NCBI GenBank assembly: GCA_951799425.1 | Contig: OX637402.1 | Coordinates: 27,806,492 to 27,870,491 of the forward strand | Length of the DNA stretch: 64,000 nt | Direction of reading: 5' to 3' | From: Ilex aquifolium | Lineage: Eukaryota; Streptophyta; Magnoliopsida; Aquifoliales; Aquifoliaceae | Part shown: in pieces, positions 1-11,008 of the stretch | Position numbering within the stretch: the first letter of the stretch is position 1 | How the letters are laid out: each line of letters begins with the position of its first letter | Position numbers and translations under genes: made by a program | Notes under the pieces: model-generated | The model's input: the letters and a program-made list of their open reading frames with translations, nothing else | Databases searched by the model: none | Told to the model about the DNA's origin: nothing

Positions 1-464
1 ATTTCTGGTGGGATTATTCCTGAAAGTTGATTGCCAGACAAATCAAGATAGATGAGGTTGGAAAGTTGACCTATTTGAGGAGGGATTATACCAGAGAGAT
101 TATTCCAGCTGATTTCAAGATTTGAAAGATTGGGGAGAGACGAGAATGGAAAGTCATAGAGCGTACCATTTATACCTGAACTTGTGAGGTTCAATCCGAC
201 GACGACTCCATGGTTACTGCAAGAAACGCCATACCATGTGCATGGGCTAGTACTAGGCTTTGGATGGCTGGCAGAATTGGTGGCATTATTAGGAAGAAGA
301 GTCCATGAAGCCAGCAGAGAGTTATTCTGAAGGCTAGCTTTCCATTTAAGGAGAGCCGTGGCTTCTTCTGAAGAAGCAGAAGTAACATTGGCTGTTGAGA
401 AACATATAGATATTGTAACCAAGGAAACAAGGAAACTAATCTTCTCCAACGTTAGAGAACCCAT
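1..464 (-). CDS. LRR receptor-like kinase, N-terminal part (cut by window edge)
   Basis: The minus strand is open from an ATG at 464-462 to the window edge, about 154 codons, and the rest lies to the left. The protein starts MGSLTLEKISFLVSLV, a hydrophobic signal peptide. An LRR N-cap follows (EEATALLKWKASLQN, then CTWYGVSC), and then the first plant-type LRRs (LSGIIPPQIGQLSNLIYLDL). It closely matches the start of the gene at 12452-15504. Family knowledge: MIK2-like LRR receptor kinases are plasma-membrane receptors that sense extracellular peptides or cell-wall signals. The start is fixed by alignment with the paralogue, and a TATA box lies about 40-50 bases upstream. No stop or frameshift is seen in the visible part. 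The kinase half is not in the window, so I cannot say whether this copy is intact. Confidence 0.85.
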   Translation of the reverse strand, partial: MGSLTLEKISFLVSLVTISICFSTANVTSASSEEATALLKWKASLQNNSLLASWTLLPNNATNSASHPKPSTSPCTWYGVSCSNHGVVVGLNLTSSGINGTLYDFPFSSLPNLSNLEISWNNLSGIIPPQIGQLSNLIYLDLSGNQLSGIIPPE

Positions 465-485
465 TTTTTTTTCCCGATGTTTAAC

Positions 486-1385
486 ATGAGACGGATCAAA
501 GCTCTTATTTATAAGCCAGTTATTCACAATCCCCACACTAAGCTTGGGAAGTCGTCCTGTTGGCCATTTTCCACCTACCCAGTTGTAATGAGAGACTAAG
601 CAAGTGAGAGTCATCCCTCTAGACTTGAGTGTGTTCTTTCTGGAAGGTCAAAGTCCTTGCCTTTGGCAGCTAACAATGGGCATTTCCATAGGCAAGAAAA
701 CTAGGAATTGTCAATCCATTCCTGTCGTATTTGAACGGTTTCATTTGAAATTCGAGTCAATTATAAGGTAATCTTAATCCAAACCATTTAATTAATCTTG
801 TCAAATGTTCTAACACTAATTTGATATGTTTATTGATCATGTCGTGTTTCAGTTAGTACGTGAATTAAATATTCAAAGCCAGCTACAACCCTTTTTCTCT
901 CAACTAAACCTTCCACTGGTTATGCTAGCACAACCTACTAAGAAATCCTCTAATCTTTTACTAATTCGTTGTATACCTGATCAAGAAAAAAAATATATTA
1001 ACCAATTTCTTCATGTAACACAAACTAAAAGGGTTTATCGTGCCAAAATTATATTATTCGTGTTCAATACTAGTCCGAACTCTTTAATTTATGTTCATTT
1101 TTTATAACAAATTAGTCAATATTAACTTATTAATTTCGTAACGCGTATTGACTTAGACATTGGTCCCGCTTGATCGCAATGTAGGGACTAATAAACTTTT
1201 GTCAAGAGACCCCCACCATACGGTCCCATTTCTATACTTCACATTGAAAAATTTTGGGCTGATAACGTTTACGAATTGATGGATTTTACATTTGCCTTCG
1301 ACTTTCACTTTTAATGTTCCCTACCCACTTATATAATGAGTCTAGTCCTTTGGTGGTAATAATTCAAGAACTTGTTAACGTAAGT
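486..1385. repeat. Duplicated 5'-flank segment, copy A
   Basis: This upstream region of the left-edge receptor kinase matches two other places: about 1986-2745 (copy B) and about 2986-4975 (copy C). Shared blocks include the stretch around 645-680 (also at 2065-2105), the stretch around 1140-1240 (also at 3880-3965) and the end around 1335-1385 (also at 4115-4139 joined to 4946-4970). No gene is seen in it. It serves as the unoccupied reference for the Helitron at 4140-4945 and the MITE at 3055-3496. Confidence 0.7.
503..514 (-). promoter_or_regulatory. TATA box of the left-edge LRR kinase
   Basis: The minus strand reads TTATAAATAAGAGC about 40-50 bases upstream of the ATG at 464. The same element is at the same distance from the paralogue's ATG at 15504, and it is mutated in the remnant copy near 3010-3025. 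Confidence 0.6.
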
Positions 1386-1985
1386 TTAAAAGAAGTTAAC
1401 AAATTTTGGACATCGGACCTCGAATATTATCTCCTCAAATTAATAACAAATAGCATAAACAAATCGATGGTCTAAGAGATTTCGATACACGAGGACATAA
1501 GAAGAGCATGTAAACAGAAAAAATCTTTAACCCCTAGGGATAGCTCAAGTGGTAGCAAAAATAAGTTGTAAACCTAAACATCTTGAATTTGAAACTTGAC
1601 AATTCTTTTGGGCCCTCCCATGAGGGATTTTATCTCTCATGAATATCCTAGTCTCGGTATGGATGACTTGGGCCTTTGACCGGATCGAAGAAGGAATTAG
1701 TCGAAGTGTGTGTAAACTGAATCAAATACCTCCGCCCGTTGAACCAAAACGAAAAAAAAACAAAAATTCTAATAAACCCCATAATAACGACCTACCATTT
1801 TTACAATCACTTTGAACCCTAAACCTTGACCTTGGGATTATTACTATAGTGAACAATCTATTATTGTAACTTAGACCAATCCATCTATTACAGAATAGAA
1901 AGAAAAAAAAAGTCCACAGAGCGGTGACAAAAAGTCCAAGAGAGCACAATAAAATTCCCAAAGATATAATCACCCCCATACTATG
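1386..1985. other. Intergenic, nothing recognised
   Basis: AT-rich sequence without a convincing reading frame or repeat, between copies A and B of the duplicated flank. Confidence 0.5.
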
Positions 1986-2745
1986 CATGTCTTCCTGTCG
2001 GAAATTTTCCACGACTCCAGTTATAATCAGAGGCTAAGAAAGTGAGGCTCATCACCCCTAGACTTTAAGGTCAAAGTCCTTGCCTTTGGCAGCTAACGAT
2101 GTGCATTTGATACGGGAGAAATGTAAGGACCGCAATAGTGTCGTGTTTGAATAAACTTATTTTGAATAAGCATAAGATATTAATTTTAATCAAATTAATT
2201 TGATTAATCATGTCTTTTTTACGTTAACAAGTGAATAAGAAATCCAAGATTACATTCCTTGATTTATTTCAAACACACCCATTGGCTCTTCTTCATGAAG
2301 TAAAAATCCACCAGATCTTTATGCTAGCGAAACCCAAAAAAAAAAAACCCCTTTAATTGTATAACAATTCTTATTGTACCCAATAAAAATATGAAAAAAA
2401 CCATTTATTCTCTTCATGTAATACCAATCAACCGAGTATGCGGTGTCAAAATTAAATTATTTGTAATTAATATTAAATTGACCTATTTATTATTCGCGCC
2501 AAAATGTTGTCATTTGCGAGTTTTTATTAAAGATTAGTCAATCAATCATGACTTACTAATTTCATAACGCGTTTCAACTCTGGCGTGTCTATTTAGGCAT
2601 TGATCTTTATGTAAGCACCAGTAAAACAAGGCCCACCATATGTGGATCCCTTTTGATCTTCATAACTCGCGCGTTTCTCTTTTAATGCATGTCTCTACCA
2701 ATTGATATATTGAGGCTGTCCCCTCCGTGGTAATCTTCCAAGAAA
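1986..2745. repeat. Duplicated 5'-flank segment, copy B
   Basis: This diverged copy of the receptor-kinase upstream region keeps the CAAAGTCCTTGCCTTTGGCA block at about 2068-2090 and a GTGGTAATCTTCCAAGAA end near 2728-2745. Its own coding part is missing. It runs directly into the receptor-kinase remnant of copy C. Confidence 0.55.
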
Positions 2746-2777
2746 AGCCAATGTAATATAAGTAAGTGACTCTAATT

Positions 2778-2978
2778 GGCCGAGTTCTTGGGGAATAGGG
2801 CCATTCAAATTATTTAAGGAGAGTCCATGAAGCCAGCTTAGAGTTATTCTGAAGGCTAGCTATCCATTTAAGGAGAGCACAGGCTTCTTCTGCAGAAGCA
2901 GAAATAACATTGGCTGTTGAGAAACATATAGATATTATGACCAAGGAAACTAGTCTTCTATAACGTTAGAGAACCCAT
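2778..2978 (-). pseudogene. LRR receptor-like kinase remnant
   Basis: On the minus strand this begins with an ATG (2978-2976) and MGSLTL as in the intact paralogue. A TAG stop follows at codon 7, and more changes break the signal peptide. The LRR N-cap region to about 2819 is recognisable. It is joined directly to an internal LRR piece (NLNGPIPQELG, 2778-2818), so most repeats and the kinase are gone. The TATA box of this copy is also mutated (TATCAATAAG instead of TATAAATAAG). It is a dead copy from the local duplication. Confidence 0.8.
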
Positions 2979-3054
2979 TTTTTTTTATGCTTAACATGGA
3001 CTGGATCGAAGCTCTTATTGATAAGCCAGTCTTTCACAATCCCAACATTAAGCT

Positions 3055-3496
3055 GGCCTCTTTGGTACGTGGGTTTGGGAGGGTTTTGGAATATGAGTTG
3101 GGGAATAAACCCCCTCAAATTCATGTTTGACAAATATACATCTAGCCCAAGGTTTGAAATCCAGCTCAGTTTAGGCCCGGTCATGAAACCCAAGTTCATG
3201 GGTTTCATGAAACCCATGGGGGGGTTGAGTTTCATATGTGGGCTAATGAGTTTAACATCTAAATGACATTTATACCCACCCATATATCATATATACCCAA
3301 TATTAAATTGGTTAAGGGGTAAAATAGTTATTTATATACAAATATATTATCATAATAGTCATATATCCCTGCGCATATCAAACATGGGTATGGACAACAT
3401 TAAATGTTGAATTCTATCTTTAAATCTCATCTTTGGATTTGAAAGGGTTTGGACAAACCAATCCAAACCCCTCCCAAAAAACATACCAAATAGACC
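3055..3496. mobile_element. Foldback MITE in duplicated flank
   Basis: The left end (GGCCTCTTTGGTACGTGGGT) is an imperfect inverted copy of the right end (ACATACCAAATAGACC on the plus strand), giving terminal inverted repeats of about 40 bp around about 440 bp. Copy A of the same flank (about 541-560) has no such insert: there, sequence like 3045-3054 runs on within a few bases into sequence like 3497-3510. The two short internal reading frames on opposite strands are an effect of the palindrome. I cannot read a clear TSD; hAT or PIF origin is possible. Confidence 0.6.
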
Positions 3497-4139
3497 AGTC
3501 TTCCTGTTGGCCATTTGGATTAGTACAAATAATATGTGAACTAAATATTCAAAGCTATGGCCTTTTCTCTCTCAACCAAGTTTACCACTGGTAGGCACTA
3601 CACGGACCAAAAATCCCTTTGATCTTTATGGTAGCACAACCTAGTAAAAAAAATCCTCTAATTTTTTTAATAATACATAAAATACCTGATTAAAAATTAA
3701 AAATCAGATTTTTTATTCATATAATACAAATAAAAATGACTTTATCACGTAAAATTTATATTATTCGCATTTGACACTAATACAATTTCTTTAATTGGTG
3801 TTAACGGATCGTATCAATTTTGAATTCTTAGCAAAAATTAATCAATCTTAACATACTAGATACGTTTCAACTCTGATGTGCGGACTTGGGCATTTGTCCC
3901 TTGTATGTAGGGACCAGTAAACTTTTGTCAAGAGCCCCACCATATGTTTCCCTCTCTACACTTGACGGTGCAAATTGGAATACTCAATAATGCTGTGCTA
4001 GTGATTGTTTGGACCGAGCAACTGGATATTTTTAGGCAGATGACGACTACGACGAATTCATGGATTTTACCATCGCCTTCGATTTTAACTTATAGTGTTC
4101 TCAATCCAGTGAGATAATGAGTCTGTCCTTTGGTGGTAA

Positions 4140-4945
4140 TCTATATAATAAAGTAGTTTACAATTCAAATTTCAAAAATAAACAAAATGACTTTTAATTT
4201 TCGCAGTTCAGATCGCTTTAAATTTTACTTTAAAGTTAATCTAACGGCTAATATTAACACCCTAAATTTAGTAGGAAAAATAGGCCCCTAAGGGTGTGTT
4301 TAGAATGACTTTTTAAAAGTACTTCTAAAAATTATTTTACATAAGTACTTTAAAAAAAAAAAAAGTGTTTGAAACCGTCTCACCACTACCTCTACCACCA
4401 CCACCACCGCCGTCGTCGCCACCACCGCCGCCGCCGCCACCACCACCACTACCACCATTGCTGCCACCGCTGCCACCATTGCCATCACCATCGCCACCAC
4501 CACCACCACCACCACCACCACTGCCGCCATCGCCACCATTGCTGCCACCGCCGCCACCATTGCCATCACCATCACCACCACCACCACCGCCGTCGCCACC
4601 ACTACCGCCGTCGCCACTACCACCGTCGCAGCCACCACCACCACCGCCGTCGTCGCCGCCACCACCACCACCATCGTCGCTGCCACCACCATCGTCGCCG
4701 CCGTCGCCCCCACCGTCGCCGCCTCCACCGATGCGATCACCGTCGCCACCACCACCACCACCGCTGCCACCACGGTCATTGTCACCGTCTCCTACCACCA
4801 CCACCTCTCACCCCCACTACAACCGATGCTTAAATTTATTTATTTCTCCTCTATGTTTGTGATTTGATTTTGGATATGAATACAAATATATTTATTGTTT
4901 ACCATTTTTTATTACTCTGTGCCTTCAGGCATATGCAATAACTAG
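4140..4945 (+). mobile_element. Non-autonomous Helitron with CCN array, copy 1
   Basis: The element starts TCTATATAATAAAG and ends CTAG. It sits between a host A (4139) and T (4946) without a target duplication, as Helitrons do. A short GC-richer hairpin-like region (GTGCCTTCAGGCATATGC) precedes the CTAG end. Two further copies with the same ends are at about 26235-27090 and 40456-41110. In the paralogous flank the bases on both sides are continuous at 1359/1360, so the empty site is visible. No Rep/helicase gene is present. The inside is mostly a CCN trinucleotide array; the long Pro-, His-, Val- or Gly-rich reading frames in it are not genes. Confidence 0.85.
4380..4806. repeat. Imperfect (CCA/CCG)n trinucleotide array
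   Basis: About 430 bases are almost purely CCA, CCG and related triplets with strong C/G strand asymmetry. It occupies the middle of Helitron copy 1. The same kind of array is at 26450-26970 and 40695-41000 in the sister elements. Confidence 0.9.
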
Positions 4946-4975
4946 TAATTCAACAAATTGTCAACGTAATAATGA

Positions 4976-6493
4976 AATAATAATATAGAATTGTAAGGGG
5001 TAAGTTTCTCACTTAGCACCCTCCACGGAAGCAAGACAACTAGGTGGAGCTACAGTCCGCGTAGAAGACCGCACAGGAGTACCAACTCCTACAACAGTAT
5101 AACAGCTAACTCTGGTACACACAGAAGTCCCAGTCTGGGAAAGAGTGGGGGCACCACCTGGTCCCATCTCCCGGGAAACAACCTGGCAATCGGACACTGA
5201 TCGAGAAGCACTGGGGGCATCAAACCTCACGTTCTTGAGAAGAGGGGAAAACATCACTCTAAAAGCAAAGAGAGTCTCCACCATCGCCCTATCAACAGGG
5301 GGCCAGGATTGGAGAAGGCGGGTTCGCCTCTTACCCAGTCAAAAGCCATCATAGTCTCCCTCGATGGCAAAAAACTCAAAATGCCAATTCGTCGCCCATG
5401 AATGCCTGACAACTGCCTGCCAAAACGCAGCTCTCTATCACCGTCGGTTTCACTAAATTGTGCTCAAAACTCAAATTCAGAGGGATAGAAACATTTTTTG
5501 GGAAAAATTGTTGACCAAACCGCTTGTGGCGGTTTGTATGTTGTAGATCTCGAAAAAATACCCGAATTCAAAAAAAAAAAAAAAATCGCCTCAAACGGAC
5601 TCCCGAGCGCAAAGGTATGGTCGTTCAAAGTTTTACCGACATTTTATGATTTTATGATACTTCAGCTCGCCCAGGCGGCCTCGCCAGCGCCCAGCTCGCC
5701 CAGGTAGCCTCGCCAGCACCCAGGCGCCCAGCAGCCTCGTCAGCACCCAGGCGCCCAGCACCTAGGCACCCAGGCTACCTCGCCAACGCCCAGCAGCGCC
5801 TGGCGCCCAGCGCCCTCGCCCAGGCCAGCTCCATGACTCCCTCGCCTGCTATGGCACCGCCTATAGGTCCCTTTATGGCGTCGCCCATGATTCTCTCGCC
5901 AAAGCCTCTCATAGTTTTAGCCCTTGTGGCTTGACCCATGACACCTTGGGCGCCTCTCACAGCGGAGCTTGCACCTTGGGCGCCGCCCCTAGTGCCTCCC
6001 TCCTTGGATTCTTTGGCCTGTCCTCTCCACCAAGTCCTTGGCGCATCAACAATAAAGGCAGCCCTATGGGCGCTGCCTAGGCAATCCTCATGGACCTCTT
6101 TCCAACAGTGCAAGAGGCGGCACCCACATCCACAACAAACCATATCTCTAACATTAGCGCCCTCTCCCAGCTGTCCACCTGATGTCACCCAACGCTTGGC
6201 ACTGCCCATCTTTCAAGCACTTAGCGCCTCCATCAGTTAAGTTGCCTAAGCTCCAAAGATGCTCTAATATTGATCACCACAACGACATCACCATGGGCAA
6301 GGGAGCCTTCATGCCACGCCTTCAAGGAGCTCATGGATCATCCATAGAATCTCCCATCAGCAGGAATAGAAAGCTGAAGACTAGAAACACCATGAGAAAC
6401 AAGAAAATTTATGCTCACTCAAGCGAAACTGAAACACATGTCCTCGACCTCTTTCCTTTCAAGAAAATCAGAACTCGGAGCATGGGGGGCAAA
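4976..6493 (+). mobile_element. LTR-retrotransposon internal remnant (5' part lost)
   Basis: This compositionally distinct, GC-richer stretch ends in a purine-rich tract (CATGGGGGGCAAA, 6481-6493) right before an LTR, as expected of a polypurine tract. Between about 5663 and 5825 it holds imperfect repeats of a CGCCCAGGCGCCCAG type. I see no gag or pol domains, no primer-binding site and no 5' LTR, so it is either a non-autonomous element or a 5'-truncated one. Where it meets host DNA on the left, around 4976-5000, is uncertain. Confidence 0.45.
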
Positions 6494-7413
6494 TGATGAG
6501 CCCAAATTCGACTGGGCTAAGCCCGATAAAAATAAGTCGAGAAAAGCCCAAATACTAAAGGGCCCAAGAAATAGTCCAAGTCGCTAAAGCCCATCAAGCC
6601 GGGTCAACCCATCTAAAGAGAGTGGAGAAGAGGTGAAGGAGCCAAGGGAGGCCAACGGGCGCCACATGAGAGGCCACCCAAGCCATATGGGCGCTGCCCA
6701 ACGGCTGAGCTCCCCACTCCTCCTCAACCTCTCACTTGTTTTCTCCTCATGTCATGATGCTTCAAGTCCAAGAAGGACGACACCAGTAGACCAACACCTA
6801 AGCCCAAAGAAGACACCCAAAGGGGCATGACAACCCTTGGGCGCCAACCATTGGGCGCCTACCCTTTGGTGCTCCTCTTGCCTTGGTACTCCGGTATGCC
6901 CACTCCAACTCAAGGTCCAGCCTAAAGTCCAATCCAATTCAAGACTCTCCTCCGACTGAATAGGAGCACGAGGGAGAGAATGACAGAATACAGACATCAA
7001 CTCCTACCTTAACTGTGCTTGCCGAAAAAGACTATTCCTACTGGGATTGCACTTACCAAAATGGTGGAAGACTTCTTCCTCACGTCACCGCCTTACCACT
7101 AGCTATATAATGAAAGCCCTCTCAAGAATGAGGGCACGCCTCCAACACCTCCAGTACCTCACATACTTCTACACATTGCTCTCTCTCTCTCTCCCTCTCT
7201 CTCAAAACACTGTAACTCTTCGGTGACTGATATTTATCAATAAAGAACACCAGGCCACCGCTGTCATTCCCAAAAGTGGAGTAGGTCATCCGAGACCAAA
7301 CCACTATAATTCTCTGTGTTGATTTGTTGTTCACTGTTTTAATTCATTGCTCATTAATTACACATATTCATATACTTGACTGTTGATCTTGCACAAGATA
7401 ATTTTGTGCATCA
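6494..7413 (+). mobile_element. 3' LTR of a retrotransposon
   Basis: The 920-bp LTR begins TGATG and ends CATCA, perfect 5-bp inverted ends, right after a polypurine tract. It has a TATA box (TATATAAT, 7104-7111) and a poly(A) signal (AATAAAG, 7239-7245) about 130 bases further on, so U3, R and U5 can be placed. A CT-rich microsatellite lies between them. Its last 621 bases were amplified in the tandem array at 6793-10432. Confidence 0.8.
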
Positions 7414-10400
7414 TCAAGAACAATCCATCAATTACAGAAAAACATGCATTCACAAAGCAGTCGAGAGAGAGAGAGCACGACACAACCCTCTCCGATTAGT
7501 AATTAATTAGTACATTTTGTAAATATGGAATGGAGTGACTGGTTCGTTGAATAAAGGCCCTCCCCTGAGGTTTTGGTTTTGGACTTGAGCTGATAGACTC
7601 TTTGTCGTTTTGAAAAAAGGTTGGGATCCCAGTTTCTCTTGCTTTCAGCCTTAACGGCAGCATTGCCTTTCCTTGACCTTACCATTTGCTTACTGCATTG
7701 ACCCCAAGAAAATGACAATTCGACACTCACATCACAATAAAATGTAATTTTGAATGACGGGAAACACTCTAATTATAATTACTGGCACGATAAGGATGTC
7801 AGTTGAACTAAGATTGAGTATATTTAAGCTTAGTTTGATTATTATTGGCCGAGTTCGGGCTCAGGTCAAACGTTAAGAAATTCATATAACAGAAATTTGT
7901 GAGTGTTCATATTAAGATTGATTCAATTTCTAAACAAAAATTTAGACTGTGAAATATATGAACGATAGTTTCAAGAAGAAGAAAAGAGAGATGAACACTC
8001 ACAAATATATGAACACCTAAGCCCAAAGAAGACACCCAAAGGGGCATGACAACCCTTGGGCGCCAACCATTGGGCGCCTACCCTTTGGTGCTCCTCTTGC
8101 CTTGGTACTCCGGTATGCCCACTCCAACTCAAGGTCCAGCTTAAAGTCCAATCCAATTCAAGACTCTCCTCCGACTGAATAGGAGCACGAGGGAGAGAAT
8201 GACAGAATACAGACATCAACTCCTACCTTAACTGTGCTTGCCGAAAAAGACTATTCCTACTGGGATTGCACTTACCAAAATGGTGGAAGACTTCTTCCTC
8301 ACGTCACCGCCTTACCACTAGCTATATAATGAAAGCCCTCTCAAGAATGAGGGCACGCCTCCAACACCTCCAGTACCTCACATACTTCTACACATTGCTC
8401 TCTCTCTCTCTCCCTCTCTCTCAAAACACTGTAACTCTTCGGTGACTGATATTTATCAATAAAGAACACCAGGCCACCGCTGTCATTCCCAAAAGTGGAG
8501 TAGGTCATCCGAGACCAAACCACTATAATTCTCTGTGTTGATTTGTTGTTCACTGTTTTAATTCATTGCTCATTAATTACACATATTCATATACTTGACT
8601 GTTGATCTTGCACAAGATAATTTTGTGCATCATCAAGAACAATCCATCAATTACAGAAAAACATGCATTCACAAAGCAGTCGAGAGAGAGAGAGCACGAC
8701 ACAACCCTCTCCGATTAGTAATTAATTAGTACATTTTGTAAATATGGAATGGAGTGACTGGTTCGTTGAATAAAGGCCCTCCCCTGAGGTTTTGGTTTTG
8801 GACTTGAGCTGATAGACTCTTTGTCGTTTTGAAAAAAGGTTGGGATCCCAGTTTCTCTTGCTTTCAGCCTTAACGGCAGCATTGCCTTTCCTTGACCTTA
8901 CCATTTGCTTACTGCATTGACCCCAAGAAAATGACAATTCGACACTCACATCACAATAAAATGTAATTTTGAATGACGGGAAACACTCTAATTATAATTA
9001 CTGGCACGATAAGGATGTCAGTTGAACTAAGATTGAGTATATTTAAGCTTAGTTTGATTATTATTGGCCGAGTTCGGGCTCAGGTCAAACGTTAAGAAAT
9101 TCATATAACAGAAATTTGTGAGTGTTCATATTAAGATTGATTCAATTTCTAAACAAAAATTTAGACTGTGAAATATATGAACGATAGTTTCAAGAAGAAG
9201 AAAAGAGAGATGAACACTCACAAATATATGAACACCTAAGCCCAAAGAAGACACCCAAAGGGGCATGACAACCCTTGGGCGCCAACCATTGGGCGCCTAC
9301 CCTTTGGTGCTCCTCTTGCCTTGGTACTCCGGTATGCCCACTCCAACTCAAGGTCCAGCTTAAAGTCCAATCCAATTCAAGACTCTCCTCCGACTGAATA
9401 GGAGCACGAGGGAGAGAATGACAGAATACAGACATCAACTCCTACCTTAACTGTGCTTGCCGAAAAAGACTATTCCTACTGGGATTGCACTTACCAAAAT
9501 GGTGGAAGACTTCTTCCTCACGTCACCGCCTTACCACTAGCTATATAATGAAAGCCCTCTCAAGAATGAGGGCACGCCTCCAACACCTCCAGTACCTCAC
9601 ATACTTCTACACATTGCTCTCTCTCTCTCTCCCTCTCTCTCAAAACACTGTAACTCTTCGGTGACTGATATTTATCAATAAAGAACACCAGGCCACCGCT
9701 GTCATTCCCAAAAGTGGAGTAGGTCATCCGAGACCAAACCACTATAATTCTCTGTGTTGATTTGTTGTTCACTGTTTTAATTCATTGCTCATTAATTACA
9801 CATATTCATATACTTGACTGTTGATCTTGCACAAGATAATTTTGTGCATCATCAAGAACAATCCATCAATTACAGAAAAACATGCATTCACAAAGCAGTC
9901 GAGAGAGAGAGAGCACGACACAACCCTCTCCGATTAGTAATTAATTAGTACATTTTGTAAATATGGAATGGAGTGACTGGTTCGTTGAATAAAGGCCCTC
10001 CCCTGAGGTTTTGGTTTTGGACTTGAGCTGATAGACTCTTTGTCGTTTTGAAAAAAGGTTGGGATCCCAGTTTCTCTTGCTTTCAGCCTTAACGGCAGCA
10101 TTGCCTTTCCTTGACCTTACCATTTGCTTACTGCATTGACCCCAAGAAAATGACAATTCGACACTCACATCACAATAAAATGTAATTTTGAATGACGGGA
10201 AACACTCTAATTATAATTACTGGCACGATAAGGATGTCAGTTGAACTAAGATTGAGTATATTTAAGCTTAGTTTGATTATTATTGGCCGAGTTCGGGCTC
10301 AGGTCAAACGTTAAGAAATTCATATAACAGAAATTTGTGAGTGTTCATATTAAGATTGATTCAATTTCTAAACAAAAATTTAGACTGTGAAATATATGAA

Positions 10401-10432
10401 CGATAGTTTCAAGAAGAAGAAAAGAGAGATGA
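6793..10432. repeat. 1219-bp tandem triplication (partial LTR plus flank)
   Basis: Three head-to-tail copies: 6793-8011, 8012-9230 and 9231-10432, the last lacking the final 17 bases. Each unit contains the last 621 bases of the LTR, about 580 bases of the DNA to its right and a short filler. By eye the copies are nearly identical. The one difference I saw is C6922 against T8141 and T9360, so copies 2 and 3 are closest. The small reading frames recurring at the same offset in each copy are not convincing genes. The copies carry the LTR TATA box and poly(A) signal, so each could start short transcripts; that part is inference. Confidence 0.95.
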
Positions 10433-11008
10433 TAGAAGAGAGAAAGAACGATAGGCATAGCTTTTTTCTAAAGAACTTTTTAAAATATGTTCGAAGTAGT
10501 TTCACTATAAAAATTTTTTAATATTAGTTTGGACTTAATAATCAAACTATTTTAAAACGTTAACCTTATCACGACACCTCTAGTGAGAGACCCTTCATCC
10601 GTTCCTCGTCTGTTGATTGCCAGCCGAAGACCACCTCAAAATGCTTCTCAGGATAGGCAAGCACTTCACAGTGGCTCTCAGTATTTTGAAGAACTGATCC
10701 TTGGAGTCAGCTTACATGTCCTGCATATAGAAAGTGATTGGATAATTAGGTAACCTTCTCCGTAAACCAAAATGAAACTTTTGTAAGGAGAGTCATAAGG
10801 TTGTACATAGTGCATAGGACTCCCATTTATATCGAGTTTGAGAAAGATAAATGGTAAGCAACATTATCTCCATTAGTAGACGCCAATTCTCGGATTTGGA
10901 CTCGAGGCATATCGCTTAGACTGAACAACACTTGCAATCTCTATAGGTTCAACATCTTTTGTAAGGAGAGACTTGTGCGGAATGAAAAAAAAAAATTAAT
11001 AATTAAAG
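10433..11008. other. Intergenic with a possible degenerate coding scrap
   Basis: No intact gene. On the minus strand around 10715-10585 a short open stretch reads ESHCEVLAYPEKHFEVVFGW and continues about a dozen residues. It looks protein-like but has no start, exon signals or extension, and I do not recognise it. It may be a gene fragment left by rearrangement. Confidence 0.3.

Larger units (their letters stand above)
3497..4975. repeat. Duplicated 5'-flank segment, copy C (Helitron-split)
   Basis: Third copy of the receptor-kinase upstream region. Shared blocks with copy A are at about 3880-3965 and about 4100-4139, and the homology resumes at 4946-4970 after the inserted Helitron. No gene is seen. 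Confidence 0.6.

Noticed and set aside
4300..4862. Long overlapping reading frames rich in Pro, His, Gly or Val on both strands
   Set aside because: They arise from a CCN triplet repeat, occur in several frames at once, and lie inside a Helitron. The same holds for 26436-27010 and 40642-41038.
5009..6496. Reading frames of 90-144 residues on both strands
   Set aside because: No domains, overlapping on opposite strands, and within the retrotransposon remnant. The GC-rich repeat explains the lack of stops.
7122..10168. Small reading frames of 70-82 residues recurring every 1219 bases, as a possible repeated gene family
   Set aside because: They are copies of LTR and flank sequence in the tandem array; low-complexity ERERERE from the CT tract, and no start context or domain.
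6793..10432. Tandem array as a CRISPR array or satellite
   Set aside because: The unit is 1219 bases with no spacers and only three copies; it is a segmental tandem duplication in a plant genome.
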